Below, one piece after another: positions 28,641 to 39,947 of a stretch of DNA of 51,402 bases; within the stretch, counting starts at the first letter, position 1; the number at the start of each line of letters is the position of its first letter. The translations under genes and the position numbers were made by a program. Below the pieces are notes generated by a model. The model was not told the origin of the DNA, made no database searches, and saw nothing but the letters and a program-made list of their open reading frames with translations. Source of the stretch: a virus. The DNA is taken from positions 1-51,402 of the IMG/VR virus record IMGVR_UViG_3300037847_004211; one strand, written 5' to 3'.

Positions 28641-29669
28641 ATGCATATATCAGTAAATAGAGTTTTTAATAATGTAGCTCGTAATTTAGGGCTTAATAAC
28701 TGGATAGAGAATGTAGATTCATGGGCTGAATGGGCTTTTGAAGCTGAACAGTATATTGGAAGTAATCAAACTTTTCTTGAAAAAGAAATAACTTATTCTG
28801 ATACTACTGCGGCTGCATCTGCTACTATAACATGGACTGCAAACCCTACACACAATTCATGGATTTCTATTAATGATACTAAAATATTTTTTAGGGATGC
28901 AAATAAAATTATTGGTAATGCATCAGATACAGAACAGTCTATAAAAAGTGCAGGAAAATTTACTATATTAAATTTATTAGATGTAATTAATGAATCTAAT
29001 TTTGATAACACAATATCTAATATAACAGCTACAAGTGATTTTGCAACTACTGGTGATGCTGACCACGCTATATTAACTTTAACATATAATGTACATGGAG
29101 ATGTTGGTAATCATGTAAAAATAGATAGTAGTGGAGAAGGAAAACTTAGTTCTGATACTTTAACTGGAGGAAAAGAGCGCTATCATAGTAATCAACTTAG
29201 ATTGCCTGACAATATGGTAAAAATGTTATCTGTAAGAGTAGGAGATAGTATAGTAACACCAACCAGTTCAAAATATAAAAGCAAAGTAGACAGTATATTA
29301 GATAGATATTATATAAATGGAAATAGATTAAATTTTTCTAGTACAGACTATACTGATGATATTGTTGTAACTTATTTAGCTGTACCAATGTCGCCAGAAG
29401 GATGGCCTATGGTTAAACAAGGACATGAAGAAGCAGTTGCTACTTATATTATGTGGAAACACAAACTTATAGATTACTATGCTGCAAAAGTTCCACAGTA
29501 TATTGTAAAAGATTTAGAAAGAAGATGGTACTGGCTTTGTGGACAAACAAGAGGTAATGATAACATGCCTAATTCTGCTGAACTATTAAAAATAGGAAAA
29601 TTATGGAATTCAAAAATTCCTATAACATCACACAATGCACCATTTTATGACGGATTAAATAGTTACTAA
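28641..29669 (+). CDS. tail ring/tube-type structural protein (342 aa)
   Basis: A 342-residue protein. The N-terminus MHISVNRVFNNVARNLGLNN is followed by ENVDSWAEWAFEAEQYIG, a beta-rich central part (about 50-185) and a helical C-terminal half with EAVATYIMWKHKLIDYYAAK. The layout resembles ring proteins preceding the muzzle protein in crAss-like short tails. Its stop overlaps the start of the 1707-aa gene by one base, so the two are coupled. Confidence 0.6.
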   Translation: MHISVNRVFNNVARNLGLNNWIENVDSWAEWAFEAEQYIGSNQTFLEKEITYSDTTAAASATITWTANPTHNSWISINDTKIFFRDANKIIGNASDTEQSIKSAGKFTILNLLDVINESNFDNTISNITATSDFATTGDADHAILTLTYNVHGDVGNHVKIDSSGEGKLSSDTLTGGKERYHSNQLRLPDNMVKMLSVRVGDSIVTPTSSKYKSKVDSILDRYYINGNRLNFSSTDYTDDIVVTYLAVPMSPEGWPMVKQGHEEAVATYIMWKHKLIDYYAAKVPQYIVKDLERRWYWLCGQTRGNDNMPNSAELLKIGKLWNSKIPITSHNAPFYDGLNSY

Positions 29670-32600
29670 TGGCACAGAAAAGCAAACCTACTACTTTTTC
29701 TAAAGGTATGATTTCTGATAATGACCAGCGTTATCAAGAAGAAGGCTCATACAGAGACGCTCAAAATATTCAATTAATAAATAAAGATGGAGCTACATTT
29801 ACAGTAGAAAATATTAATGGTAATATACAAAAAATAGATTTAGTAAATCCAAGTGTAACTATTGAAAATACACCAGAATTTGATACATATTGGACTGGAG
29901 GAACTATAAACTTTCCATTTCAAAATCCAGTTTTTTCACAAGTAGCAGGTTTTTATTCTAATATAGTAGGTCATTATTCATATAATAACACATTACTATT
30001 AATTATTGTAGGATTAAATGATGAGTCTGTTGATATGACAGATTTTAAAACTATATTTTTAACACTTGAGTTTGATAATGAAGGAAACATAGATAAAATA
30101 GTTGATTTAAAAGTAGCTTGGGAAGAAAGTGAATATAATGGAAACGTAGTAACTAATAGCCATCCAAACTTAAATATGGCACCAAATGTTTCTGTAAAAG
30201 TAGAAGGTATTATAGAAAATGAATGTTTAAATAGAATATATTTTACGGATAATATAAACCCTTTAAGAACAATAAACTTAAGAAGTAAAACTTTATATAG
30301 CTTAACTACAGATGAAATAAATATTTCACCACAGGCTAATATGAATCAGCCTGTTTTAGATACAGTATTATCAGGAAGATTACCTGTAGGTGTTTATCAG
30401 TATGCTTTCAAATATGTAAACGATAATGGGGCAGAAACTGGAATGTCTCCATTAAGTAATTTAATGCACATAAGTAATCAGCCTAGTAATAGTTATAAGT
30501 CATATTTTGGAGGACCAAAAGGTCAACTATCTGGAGATGGTTTGGCTATTAAAATATCTAATTTAGACACAAATTACGACAATGTTGAATTGTATGCCTT
30601 ATTATGGGAATCCTTAGACATACCACCAGTTGTAGCAAAAGTTGCTGTAAAAAAAATAAACACACCCGTAGTTGCTTTTAAACACACAAGTTTTGACAAT
30701 ATAATTGAAAATGGACTAGAAGATGTATTAATTAGAACTAATACTTGGGATGTTTGTAAAGATATAGCAATAAAAGACAATATTTTATTTGCAGCAAATT
30801 TAAGACAAACGCAAAATTACATATCAGAAAAAGAATGGAATGTACCAGTATATCGTTTTAATCAAGATGGAAATAGAGCAAGATTAACATGTGATTTTGG
30901 TGAAGATATAGTTAGTTGGAATAAATCATCGGGAGTTTTAGAAGAAATAGGAACAACAACTATAGGTGGAGTAGCTTATTCTACTGGTGCTGTAAATATA
31001 AATTTACACGCAGATAAATGCGATGGATATGGAACATACGATAATTCTGGTAATTATTTTTATGCTGATGGGGCACATAGATATATAGGACAAGAGCCTG
31101 TTGAAAGCGCAACAGGAGCAAATCGTCATGTTTTAGGAGGTGAAAGTTTTGATTTTGCAAATAATGAGCTTGGAGGATGCAGAGTTACATTTTCTTTAAA
31201 AAGAAAATTAGCTGACACAAAATATAATAACGGAGGTGTAATGACAACTACAACATATATTGATGCAAATGAACAAGCCGAAGCATTAGAAACAGATAAC
31301 ATAGCAGGAGATAATGACCCAACCTCAACAACAAATGTAATAAATGGAGATACTGTTTATAGAAACACATTATCATTTAGTGGTTCAAAAGACCCACAAA
31401 TAGCAGGTTCGTTTAGAGGTTATCAAAGAGGAGAAACATATAGATTTGGAGTATTAACATATGACCTTAACGGTAATCCTGGAAATGTTTTGTGGATTGG
31501 CGATTTACAAATGCCTACACATTATGATATTCACTATGAGTTAGATTTGTCTAGACATCAATTAGGAAGTCCATCAGGCGATATGGAAATAAAGGCTCAT
31601 GATTATACACAAGATTATCGTTTGTCAATAAATGGAGGAGAAAGAGTTCCTGCCGCAAAAAGACATTATGACGATAGGCAGTATGATGCTAGTACATCAG
31701 CAGTATTAGACAGCTCAACATATGCTCAAAGAAAAGGATATTTACCTGCTGGAGCAGCAAATGAAATGCATTTATTTGATTTACATTTAAATTTTGAATT
31801 TCGTATACCAGATGATGTAAGAAAAAAAATATCAGGATTTAGAGTTGTAAGAGCAGAACGAAACGAAGAAGATAGAACAATTATACAACAAGGTTTGTTA
31901 AATACATCAACAAGATATGGTATTAAACCAACAGGTGCTGATACCGATAGAGAAAATGGATATGTTGACAAAACTAATATATCAGAAGCTTTAGAGTTAG
32001 ACCATATTGAAGAAAGAATTGGAAGCCCAGACAAACCAGTTAGCTCAGTTTATGATGATTTGTTAAATGGTTATTTTGGATTAAATAATATATCTGGCAA
32101 AGGAAAAAGCTATAATGATACAAGTAAAGTTACAAATTATTATCAAGAAGGAGATGCAAAAGATACTGGACAGTTTAATTCAAATGATTTTACAAATGCT
32201 ACTGGAAGTGTAATATTTGCAAAATCACATTATGGAGGAAGTCAAGAATTTTCTTGGACAAAAAATAATGTATGGGGTCCATCATATTCTTTTACAGCAA
32301 AAGCAGCAACATTAGATAGCCCAGATAGTGCTTTTGGCACAAGACCTTATGTATATAGAGACGGAGACAGATTAAGAGTAGATTCAATATTAAAAGTATT
32401 AAATGAAGATAATTTAACCACATCTAATAATGCCCCGAATTATAATGGAACTACTACTTATAATGATACAGTTAAATTTAGTGGAGTTAAAGAAACAGAT
32501 TCTGATAAAGGCTCAGGTATTATAGTAAATAAATATTCTGTATATGATACTTATTTTAATTGTTATGTAAAAGCATTGCATTATCAAAATTTAACTGTTA

Positions 32601-34792
32601 GAGCTTATGCAGATAAAGCATATACAACAGATGGTATTAATAATAGTGGTAATAATTATTATCCTTTATCTATTTCACCAGATGATTCAATGAAACAAGT
32701 AGATGAAATCCGAAATGCAAAAGAAATAACAGCAGGAGAAATAGTAAGCCCTTCATTTTTTGATGACGCTACTTTACAACAGTGGAATGGTTGGAGTAAT
32801 CATTCTTTAGGATATGCAGAAAGAAGTTCATATCCAGGCAATCCTAAATTTAGTATTCTTGATGCTGATATTACAAAAGATGAAGTTGAATATGATAATG
32901 TTTCTACTGTGCAAACAGGAACAAGAAGTATATTGTTAGAAACAAATGCAATACAAAGAATTAGAAATGTTAAAAAAATATTATGGCAAGGAACATATAA
33001 CACTCCAAATGGAAATTTAGCAAGTAATGATGCTCATGTATCTAAAATACCATATAAATATTTATGTAGTATTGTAAGACAAAATCCAACACAATATGGC
33101 GGCTCAACTAGAGATGCAATATATAATACAACATATATTGTGGCTGGTAATTTTCATAGAGTAAATCAGGATACAGACACTCAACATCATTTATCAACAG
33201 TAGCTGGCGGAGATACTTTTGTTAATTTTTACTCACATCAAAAAACATTATCTCCTTTTTCAGATAAATCATATTCAACATGGAATGTTTATCCTGTAGA
33301 ATCTTATGTAAATACAGATATGCGTTCTGGATTACATTTAGCAGCAGGTGACACTGAGGAAGGCTTTGATATTACAACGCCACCATTTACAAACGATTGG
33401 CTTTATAATGAAGTATATTCGCAAGAAAATACATTACAAAGATATTTACCAATAGAAGAAGAAGGTTGTAAGTTTACGGAGTTGCCTTTTGAAATAGCGT
33501 ATTCAGAAACAAAATTATCAGGAGAAACATCAGATGCCTTTAGAACTTTTCCTATTTTTAATTTTCATAATGTTGAAGCTGCATATGGACAAATTAATAA
33601 TTTGTTTAATTTTCAAAATGAAATTTATTTTTTACAAGATAAAGGCTTTGGAAGATTATTAGTAAATCCAAGAACATTTATTGCAGACGAACAACAAGGA
33701 ACACCTTTGTTTACTGGTACAGGAGAAACAATAGAATCACACACATATATATCTACACAATATGGTAATAGACATCAAAGTAGTTTATTGACCACAGAAG
33801 ATTCAATATATTTTGTAGATGTTTCTAGTAGAAAAATTATTAATTTTAAAAATAGTCAAATAGGTGTGTTGTCTGACAGCAAAGGAATAAAAAATAAAAT
33901 AGACGATTATTTATTAGAAAATACAAATTTAAATGATACTGTTATAGGTAAAATTGTTGGTAAAGAAAGGCTGCATAATTCAGATTTTCCATTAACTTTT
34001 GAAGGTATATCAACAGGATTTGACCCAATAAAAAGAGATGCAATTTTTACATTTAAAGCAGAAAGCCAAATAAGTCCTGGAGGAAAAACAAGAAAAATAA
34101 ATATTGATGGTTATCCTGAAGGTTATTTAACTTTAGTGTATAATGAAAATTTAGAAGCATTTACAAGTAGATGGTCTGTTGCACCTCAACAATGGATATT
34201 ACATATGAACAAATTATATACGCCTAGAAGAAGAAGCTCATCTGCAACAGGTATATCTAACTTTAATCCTAGAGGTTATGCTCATGGACCTTTAGAATTA
34301 TGGGAATGGGGAAAACATCCACTTGATAACATAGGATATGGAAAAACTCATTTCTTTTATGACGAACAACCGCCTTTTGGTGGTGTTGCAGCTAAAGCAA
34401 CAGCCGTAGTACCAGTTTTTGATGATGATGTTTTGATACAAGAATCAAAAATAACACATGTTATTAATGATGCATCTTTAGATACTAAAGTTTTTGATAA
34501 TATGCAAATTATAAAAACAGGAGACCAATTAAGCACAAGTGTATTTAAAACAGATTTAGTTGATGCTCAACAACAAATAATTTTAACAACAGATGTTAAT
34601 CCTTTGGGTAGAGCAAAATATAGAGAAGGCATACTAAGATTTAATTTAAGAGGAAATCCTGTTGGAACAAATCCAGGTAATTTTACAAGAAGAATGAGAG
34701 GAACATATTTAGAAAATACTATTACAGCTATAAGTAAAGAAAAATTTAATATCTTTGCAATACTAGCTAAGTACAGAAAATCCTACAATTAA
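29669..34792 (+). CDS. tail hub / stabilization ('muzzle'-type) protein (1707 aa)
   Basis: A 1707-residue protein. The N-terminus TTFSKGMISDNDQRYQEEGSYRDAQNI with ENINGNIQ matches the conserved start of tail-stabilization proteins (P22 gp10-like, the muzzle protein of crAss-like phages): KG(M)xxDxDxRxxxxGxYxDAxNxxxxxxG...NxxGN. The rest is beta-rich, consistent with propeller-like domains and loops at the distal tail. It would close the short tail and contact receptor-binding parts. It is unusually long for this class, so extra surface domains are likely. Coupled on both sides. Confidence 0.75.
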   Translation: MAQKSKPTTFSKGMISDNDQRYQEEGSYRDAQNIQLINKDGATFTVENINGNIQKIDLVNPSVTIENTPEFDTYWTGGTINFPFQNPVFSQVAGFYSNIVGHYSYNNTLLLIIVGLNDESVDMTDFKTIFLTLEFDNEGNIDKIVDLKVAWEESEYNGNVVTNSHPNLNMAPNVSVKVEGIIENECLNRIYFTDNINPLRTINLRSKTLYSLTTDEINISPQANMNQPVLDTVLSGRLPVGVYQYAFKYVNDNGAETGMSPLSNLMHISNQPSNSYKSYFGGPKGQLSGDGLAIKISNLDTNYDNVELYALLWESLDIPPVVAKVAVKKINTPVVAFKHTSFDNIIENGLEDVLIRTNTWDVCKDIAIKDNILFAANLRQTQNYISEKEWNVPVYRFNQDGNRARLTCDFGEDIVSWNKSSGVLEEIGTTTIGGVAYSTGAVNINLHADKCDGYGTYDNSGNYFYADGAHRYIGQEPVESATGANRHVLGGESFDFANNELGGCRVTFSLKRKLADTKYNNGGVMTTTTYIDANEQAEALETDNIAGDNDPTSTTNVINGDTVYRNTLSFSGSKDPQIAGSFRGYQRGETYRFGVLTYDLNGNPGNVLWIGDLQMPTHYDIHYELDLSRHQLGSPSGDMEIKAHDYTQDYRLSINGGERVPAAKRHYDDRQYDASTSAVLDSSTYAQRKGYLPAGAANEMHLFDLHLNFEFRIPDDVRKKISGFRVVRAERNEEDRTIIQQGLLNTSTRYGIKPTGADTDRENGYVDKTNISEALELDHIEERIGSPDKPVSSVYDDLLNGYFGLNNISGKGKSYNDTSKVTNYYQEGDAKDTGQFNSNDFTNATGSVIFAKSHYGGSQEFSWTKNNVWGPSYSFTAKAATLDSPDSAFGTRPYVYRDGDRLRVDSILKVLNEDNLTTSNNAPNYNGTTTYNDTVKFSGVKETDSDKGSGIIVNKYSVYDTYFNCYVKALHYQNLTVRAYADKAYTTDGINNSGNNYYPLSISPDDSMKQVDEIRNAKEITAGEIVSPSFFDDATLQQWNGWSNHSLGYAERSSYPGNPKFSILDADITKDEVEYDNVSTVQTGTRSILLETNAIQRIRNVKKILWQGTYNTPNGNLASNDAHVSKIPYKYLCSIVRQNPTQYGGSTRDAIYNTTYIVAGNFHRVNQDTDTQHHLSTVAGGDTFVNFYSHQKTLSPFSDKSYSTWNVYPVESYVNTDMRSGLHLAAGDTEEGFDITTPPFTNDWLYNEVYSQENTLQRYLPIEEEGCKFTELPFEIAYSETKLSGETSDAFRTFPIFNFHNVEAAYGQINNLFNFQNEIYFLQDKGFGRLLVNPRTFIADEQQGTPLFTGTGETIESHTYISTQYGNRHQSSLLTTEDSIYFVDVSSRKIINFKNSQIGVLSDSKGIKNKIDDYLLENTNLNDTVIGKIVGKERLHNSDFPLTFEGISTGFDPIKRDAIFTFKAESQISPGGKTRKINIDGYPEGYLTLVYNENLEAFTSRWSVAPQQWILHMNKLYTPRRRSSSATGISNFNPRGYAHGPLELWEWGKHPLDNIGYGKTHFFYDEQPPFGGVAAKATAVVPVFDDDVLIQESKITHVINDASLDTKVFDNMQIIKTGDQLSTSVFKTDLVDAQQQIILTTDVNPLGRAKYREGILRFNLRGNPVGTNPGNFTRRMRGTYLENTITAISKEKFNIFAILAKYRKSYN

Positions 34793-36327
34793 TGTCAATA
34801 AGAGATATAAGAAAATTACAACGTCAAGGGTATACAGATTATACCCAAGAAGATGAAAATTTTTTTCAAAATATAGACCCATCATTTGAAGGATATAAAA
34901 ACTATGGTGTAGTTGCCGATAAAAGAAGTGCTGTTGACGAAGCAGTACAGCAAGCTGGAGGATACTACGAAGCTCCAGACACAACACAACAAGATGCAAG
35001 CACATTAACTGTATTAGGAACAGCAGCAGCTAACTATGGTAAATGGGAGCCGTATGCTTCTTCTTTATTAAGAAAAGGATTTCCTAATGCAAGTTTTTCT
35101 TCAACACAAGTACCGTTTGCTCCAGGAACATATGGAACAACAGGTGCAAAAACTACTTTAGGGGCAGCAGCAGGAAAATATTATTCTAATTTAACTTCAG
35201 GTACATCTGCTGGAATAGGTCCAGGGGTTGGAACAGCATTAGCAGGATATGCTATACAAGAATTTTTTGGCGATGATGACCCAACAACATATACAGCAGC
35301 AGAACAAATAGGTTCTGGGTTACAAGGAGCAGGAACAGGAGCAACTATAGCTTCTTTAGCTGGTGTAGCAGGACCAATAGGTTTAGCAGTAGGAGCATTT
35401 TTAGGATGGCGTAGTGGAAAAAAGAAACAAAAAAAAGCTATAAAAGAAGCTCAACAAAGAAGACAAGAAGAAATAGCTGAAATTTATGAAGAAAATAGAA
35501 TAGATTATGGTGAGCTAGCAAAACAAGAAGAATATTTTAAAAATAGAGCAATGTTTGAAAATCCATATGGTGCAACAGCTTCTAGTCAATATGATTATGT
35601 TCCATCATACGCGCATGGAGGCTATCATTTTAATTATCAAGGTATGGGCACTGGACAAACAGGAGGTCCCGCTCCAACAGGTGGAGGAGCACCTACAAGC
35701 CCTCCTAATACACAAAGTAGTTCTGGTATGTCCCCAATAACAAGAAGTAATTATTTTAGTACAGGAACAGGTATGGCTAGCGGATTTAGACAATATTTAG
35801 ATGGTATACGTACATACAGCCCAGTAATAAACGAAGGAGTATTTGTAGGAGGCGCATCTGATAGAAGCGAAGTAATTGAAGGTAGGGGTGGTGATGTTAG
35901 TGCTGGTAATTTTTTACAAAGAACAGAAAGCAATAAAGAAAAAGGTTTTTATAAAAAAGGAGAAAAAGGAATGAAAGTTGCTGAAGTAACAGGCAATGAA
36001 GTTATAATGCCAGCAGATAGACAAAATAAAATAGAAAAAGCATTGGCGTCTGGTGACACAGAAACACCAGGTAAAATAATGAAACAAACTTTAGCAGAAG
36101 GCAAAGTTACAAAAGGTGATGCAAGTCATGATAGTAATCCTATGCCTATAATGTCAACAGGAGCTGTTTTAGATAAAAATGGAAAAGATACTGGATTAAA
36201 AGCAGATAGTGGCACGGGTATATATCATCAAGCTAGTAAACAATTTAAACCTGGAATGAGCAATAGCGAAATGACAAAGATTATTAAAAAGAACATACAA
36301 AGTTGGAAAAAACAAGGTAAAGCATGA
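34792..36327 (+). CDS. virion/ejection protein with hydrophobic glycine-rich segment (511 aa)
   Basis: A 511-residue protein. After a variable N-terminus, residues about 170-205 form a Gly/Ala-rich hydrophobic stretch (GTGATIASLAGVAGPIGLAV) followed by a Lys-rich helix, suiting membrane insertion. The middle is Gly/Pro/Gln-rich and the end has a compact domain (KVAEVTGNEVIMPADRQNKI). Its ends overlap both neighbours (1 and 4 bp). It is probably one of the internal proteins ejected with DNA. Confidence 0.65.
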   Translation: MSIRDIRKLQRQGYTDYTQEDENFFQNIDPSFEGYKNYGVVADKRSAVDEAVQQAGGYYEAPDTTQQDASTLTVLGTAAANYGKWEPYASSLLRKGFPNASFSSTQVPFAPGTYGTTGAKTTLGAAAGKYYSNLTSGTSAGIGPGVGTALAGYAIQEFFGDDDPTTYTAAEQIGSGLQGAGTGATIASLAGVAGPIGLAVGAFLGWRSGKKKQKKAIKEAQQRRQEEIAEIYEENRIDYGELAKQEEYFKNRAMFENPYGATASSQYDYVPSYAHGGYHFNYQGMGTGQTGGPAPTGGGAPTSPPNTQSSSGMSPITRSNYFSTGTGMASGFRQYLDGIRTYSPVINEGVFVGGASDRSEVIEGRGGDVSAGNFLQRTESNKEKGFYKKGEKGMKVAEVTGNEVIMPADRQNKIEKALASGDTETPGKIMKQTLAEGKVTKGDASHDSNPMPIMSTGAVLDKNGKDTGLKADSGTGIYHQASKQFKPGMSNSEMTKIIKKNIQSWKKQGKA

Positions 36328-38084
36328 CTGTTTCTAAAGAAAAAATATATAATTATTTAATAAGCAAAGGTTTGACAAGAAATCAAGCTTTAGGAATGAT
36401 TGTTAATATTCAGGCTGAAAGCGCATTTGATTCCGCAGCTGTAGGTGACAATGGAGCATCATATGGTTTATTTCAACATAATTTATCACGTAGGGATGCA
36501 ATGGTAGAATACATTAAAGAAAACTATGATGATAAAGACTGGAAAACTAATTGGAAAGGTCAAATAGATTATGCTTTAACAGAAAAAGATACTCAAACAT
36601 ATATGGGTATACAATTTGATTCACCAGAAGAAGCATCTAAATGGTTTACAATAAACTGGGAAAGACCACAAGACAAAGAAAAAAAAGCAGAAGAAAGAAT
36701 TTCTGTATTAGAAGATTATAAAAATGAAGATTGGTTTCAACCAAAAAAAGAAAAAGCTCCAGAAGTAACATACAGTCCACCAGTAATAGGACCTGATGGT
36801 GAAGTAATATCAGGAGGAGTACCACAAGGAGATGATGTAGACAGAAGCGATATAGAAAGAAGCTTAGAAGAAAATAAAGGAATAGTACAAAAATATTCTA
36901 GCTGGGATGATTTTTACAATAATTATGACAAAGTAGATTTAGAAAGACCAATTCAAATTGGAGATAATCCTAGTTTATTAAAATTTAAACAAAGACCACA
37001 AGGTGCAAAAGGAGATGGAGAGTTTTTTATTATTGGAGATGACGGTAAATTTTTAGCAAGAGGAGGTCAAAGGTTGACACCGTTTGGTATTGTAGACAAA
37101 GAAGACCCAAACTACACACAACTATTATTACAAAGAGAAGCTAGAAGAAAATATGAAGAAAGAAAAAAATTAGAAACTCAACAAAAGGCAGCTGAAGTAG
37201 TTGAAGAAATAGAAGAAAAAGAATCTGAAATAAATGTTGATGATTTAAATGACGAAGAATATAAAAAATATTTAGAAGATAATGGCTATGGATTTTTATC
37301 ACAAGATAAAAGCAGAATATTTGAAACATCTGAAGAAAGAGATGAATATGATAATAGTTTAAAAGTACCACAAACAGTAGAAACCGAAGAAGAAGCTCAA
37401 GAACAGACTACACCTCAGCCTGAAACAAAACAAAAATCTACTTTAGGTGCTTTAGGAGATATAGGAGGTTTAATTGATGGTTTAGGAGGAGTGCCAGCAA
37501 TTATAGCTGGAGTTATGGGGGCAAAAGGATATAATGCAGCAATGAAAAAAATACAAGTTAGGGACTATCCAGAACTTTCTACTGCATTTAAACAGCAATT
37601 ATATAATTCAGAACAATTAGCAAAAATAGGTTTTACACCAGAAGAAGAAAGAGCTATTAGAGATGATATAGACGCAGCATACAGAAGCGGTATTGAAAAT
37701 ATGGTAAGAGGAACAGCAGGGGACAGAGCTAAATTTTTAGCTACTTCAGGCGTATTAGATGCTAATCGTAGTAATGCATTATTAAAGTTTGCAGCAGAAG
37801 ATGCAGCAGTAAAAAGACAAAATCAAGCTAATCACAATGCTTTATTACAATATGCAGAAGAATATAATTCAAATAAATCAATAGCATTAAGACAAGAAGA
37901 ATTAGCTATGCAAATGCAAAACAAACAATCAGCTGCTGAATTTGCATCAAGCGCTTTTGCCTATGTTATGGATGGTATACAAGATGCTAGAAGAATGAAA
38001 GGTCCTTATGGTAAATATGTAGAGTATATAAATAATAAAATGACTGGAAATGATAATTCAGTTCAATTAGAAACTAATTTATAA
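36324..38084 (+). CDS. virion-associated lysozyme-like ejection protein (586 aa)
   Basis: A 586-residue protein. Residues 1-135 match the phage tail lysozyme domain: NQALGMIVNIQAESAFDSAA with likely catalytic E32, GASYGLFQHN (44-53) and EEASKWFTINWERP. It would cut peptidoglycan during genome entry. The middle is charged and coiled-coil-like (about 270-370), followed by a Gly-rich hydrophobic segment (GALGDIGGLIDGLGGVPAII) and a helical C-terminus. It is fused as in other internal virion proteins. Overlap of 4 bp with the preceding gene. Confidence 0.8.
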   Translation: MTVSKEKIYNYLISKGLTRNQALGMIVNIQAESAFDSAAVGDNGASYGLFQHNLSRRDAMVEYIKENYDDKDWKTNWKGQIDYALTEKDTQTYMGIQFDSPEEASKWFTINWERPQDKEKKAEERISVLEDYKNEDWFQPKKEKAPEVTYSPPVIGPDGEVISGGVPQGDDVDRSDIERSLEENKGIVQKYSSWDDFYNNYDKVDLERPIQIGDNPSLLKFKQRPQGAKGDGEFFIIGDDGKFLARGGQRLTPFGIVDKEDPNYTQLLLQREARRKYEERKKLETQQKAAEVVEEIEEKESEINVDDLNDEEYKKYLEDNGYGFLSQDKSRIFETSEERDEYDNSLKVPQTVETEEEAQEQTTPQPETKQKSTLGALGDIGGLIDGLGGVPAIIAGVMGAKGYNAAMKKIQVRDYPELSTAFKQQLYNSEQLAKIGFTPEEERAIRDDIDAAYRSGIENMVRGTAGDRAKFLATSGVLDANRSNALLKFAAEDAAVKRQNQANHNALLQYAEEYNSNKSIALRQEELAMQMQNKQSAAEFASSAFAYVMDGIQDARRMKGPYGKYVEYINNKMTGNDNSVQLETNL

Positions 38085-38087
38085 AAT

Positions 38088-39947
38088 ATGGATTTTGGAG
38101 GATATACGTCTTTAAGAGGGTTTTTTGGTAGTGCTGAAAAAAAAGCACAAAGAGTGCAAGATTTACAATATGCACAAAACCTTATGACTGCACAGCAAAA
38201 TGATGCTATTCGTGAAATGCAGTATAGAACATCACAACAAAATTTAATTAATGAAGCAGATGCATTAGCACAAGAAGTTTTATTAGGTAAGGGAGTAAGA
38301 CCAAAAGATAGAGAAGATATTCAAAACTATGCAAGTGAATTAATGACTCCTATTAATGATATGATTAAAAAATATGGTTCATATGAAAGAGCACTTGCAA
38401 ATGGGTTAGATAGATTAGTAGCAGACTATAGATATAAAATTACCAATAATGATACTTTAGCAAGATTAAAATTAAATCAAAATAATTTTAAACAATTAAT
38501 TTTAGCAAAAAATGATGCTAAAACTGCTGATAGAATATTTCCAAGTGATATAGAAAATTTAAAAAAGTTTGAAGCAGGAGAAACAGATTACATAACATAT
38601 AAAGGAGTTATGAATAATATGGATAATTCTTTTATAGATTCTTTACCAGTTAATCAACAAATAACACCAGAAATGTATTTTGATGCAAATAAAATGAGTG
38701 TTATGGAAAACTTTACAAGAGATACAGGAATTAATGCTGAAGATGTTCCAGAAACTTATTTAATATCTTGGATGAATAATACATATGGTTTTGATGAAAG
38801 ATTACCACAATACGGTAAAAAAGAAATTAAAACAACACCTGGAATGTTAGTTGCAAATAATTTAAAAGGAGCTCCTGTTATTTCAGACCCAACACAAGAT
38901 TATAAAAAATTATTTGAAAGCAGTTCTTCAGGAGCTGATATAGCTATGGATAGTTCTTTTGGTTATGATTATGATTCACCTCCACCAACTAAAAATGGTA
39001 TAACACTTAATGCTAGCGGTAGAGTATTTGCTAATACTCCAAATTTAGAAATGTTAATACTATCACATGTTAATCAAGGAAAACAAGGTAATTTAGAAAG
39101 AAAAAGAAATGGTTCTATAGAAATTAATAACAAAGAAGCAAAAGGATTGTTTAATTTTAGAGGTGATGAAATTAAAGATAATGATATAGGTTTCTTTGAT
39201 GTTGAATCAAGTGAATATGATTTAGAATTTAACGGTATGTTTATAGCACAAAAAGTAACAGGAACAAATAAAGATACTGGCGAAAAAGAAACATTTTTAT
39301 TAACAAAAACTGGCGACAAAAGCAAAATAGAAGAAATAAAGAAAAATTATTCAGGATTGTCTTTTACATCTACATATGTTGCAGCATATACAGAATCCGA
39401 TATTATATTTGATGATGTATATTATGAAGAAATAAAAATGACAGATTCATTATTAGCTGCACTAAGTAGTGACGAAAAAGTTAATAAAGCCTATACAACA
39501 GTAAAAAATCAAATGGCTGTAAATCAACAATTAGAAGCTAAAGAAGCTGTTAGACAACAGTCATATATAAGAACTCAACAAGAATTAAGTAATTTATATG
39601 CGGGCGGTGTAAATGGAGGGGCTGATAAATTATATAATGCATATGGTCAGCAATTAAATTATGGTTTAGTTTCTGTTGGAATTGACCAAAAAATGTTACC
39701 TTTGGTTTTGGCTGAACTTATGGAAACAGTAAATCCAGATGATGTAAATGCATCGGATTCTTTACGAAAAAGTATTAATAGTTTTCCTGTTATAGCTACA
39801 GCTCCACAATTTCAAAGATATTATGAAATATTAAAATCTGGTAATGTAAATGAGTTTTTTAAATATTTACAAGAAAAAAAGCCAAAAAGCGCAGACAAAA
39901 TAAAACAAAGAGCAAAACTTTGGGGCAAGTATATAAATAGAAAATAA
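38088..39947 (+). CDS. large internal virion (cargo) protein candidate (619 aa)
   Basis: A 619-residue protein rich in Gln and Asn with helical N- and C-terminal thirds (QNLMTAQQNDAIREMQYRTS; later PQFQRYYEILKSGNVNEFF) and a beta-rich middle. No enzymatic motif is recognised. It lies between the lysozyme-like protein and the giant 3508-aa protein and overlaps the latter's start by one base (TAATG), so it is probably co-packaged cargo. Confidence 0.6.
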   Translation: MDFGGYTSLRGFFGSAEKKAQRVQDLQYAQNLMTAQQNDAIREMQYRTSQQNLINEADALAQEVLLGKGVRPKDREDIQNYASELMTPINDMIKKYGSYERALANGLDRLVADYRYKITNNDTLARLKLNQNNFKQLILAKNDAKTADRIFPSDIENLKKFEAGETDYITYKGVMNNMDNSFIDSLPVNQQITPEMYFDANKMSVMENFTRDTGINAEDVPETYLISWMNNTYGFDERLPQYGKKEIKTTPGMLVANNLKGAPVISDPTQDYKKLFESSSSGADIAMDSSFGYDYDSPPPTKNGITLNASGRVFANTPNLEMLILSHVNQGKQGNLERKRNGSIEINNKEAKGLFNFRGDEIKDNDIGFFDVESSEYDLEFNGMFIAQKVTGTNKDTGEKETFLLTKTGDKSKIEEIKKNYSGLSFTSTYVAAYTESDIIFDDVYYEEIKMTDSLLAALSSDEKVNKAYTTVKNQMAVNQQLEAKEAVRQQSYIRTQQELSNLYAGGVNGGADKLYNAYGQQLNYGLVSVGIDQKMLPLVLAELMETVNPDDVNASDSLRKSINSFPVIATAPQFQRYYEILKSGNVNEFFKYLQEKKPKSADKIKQRAKLWGKYINRK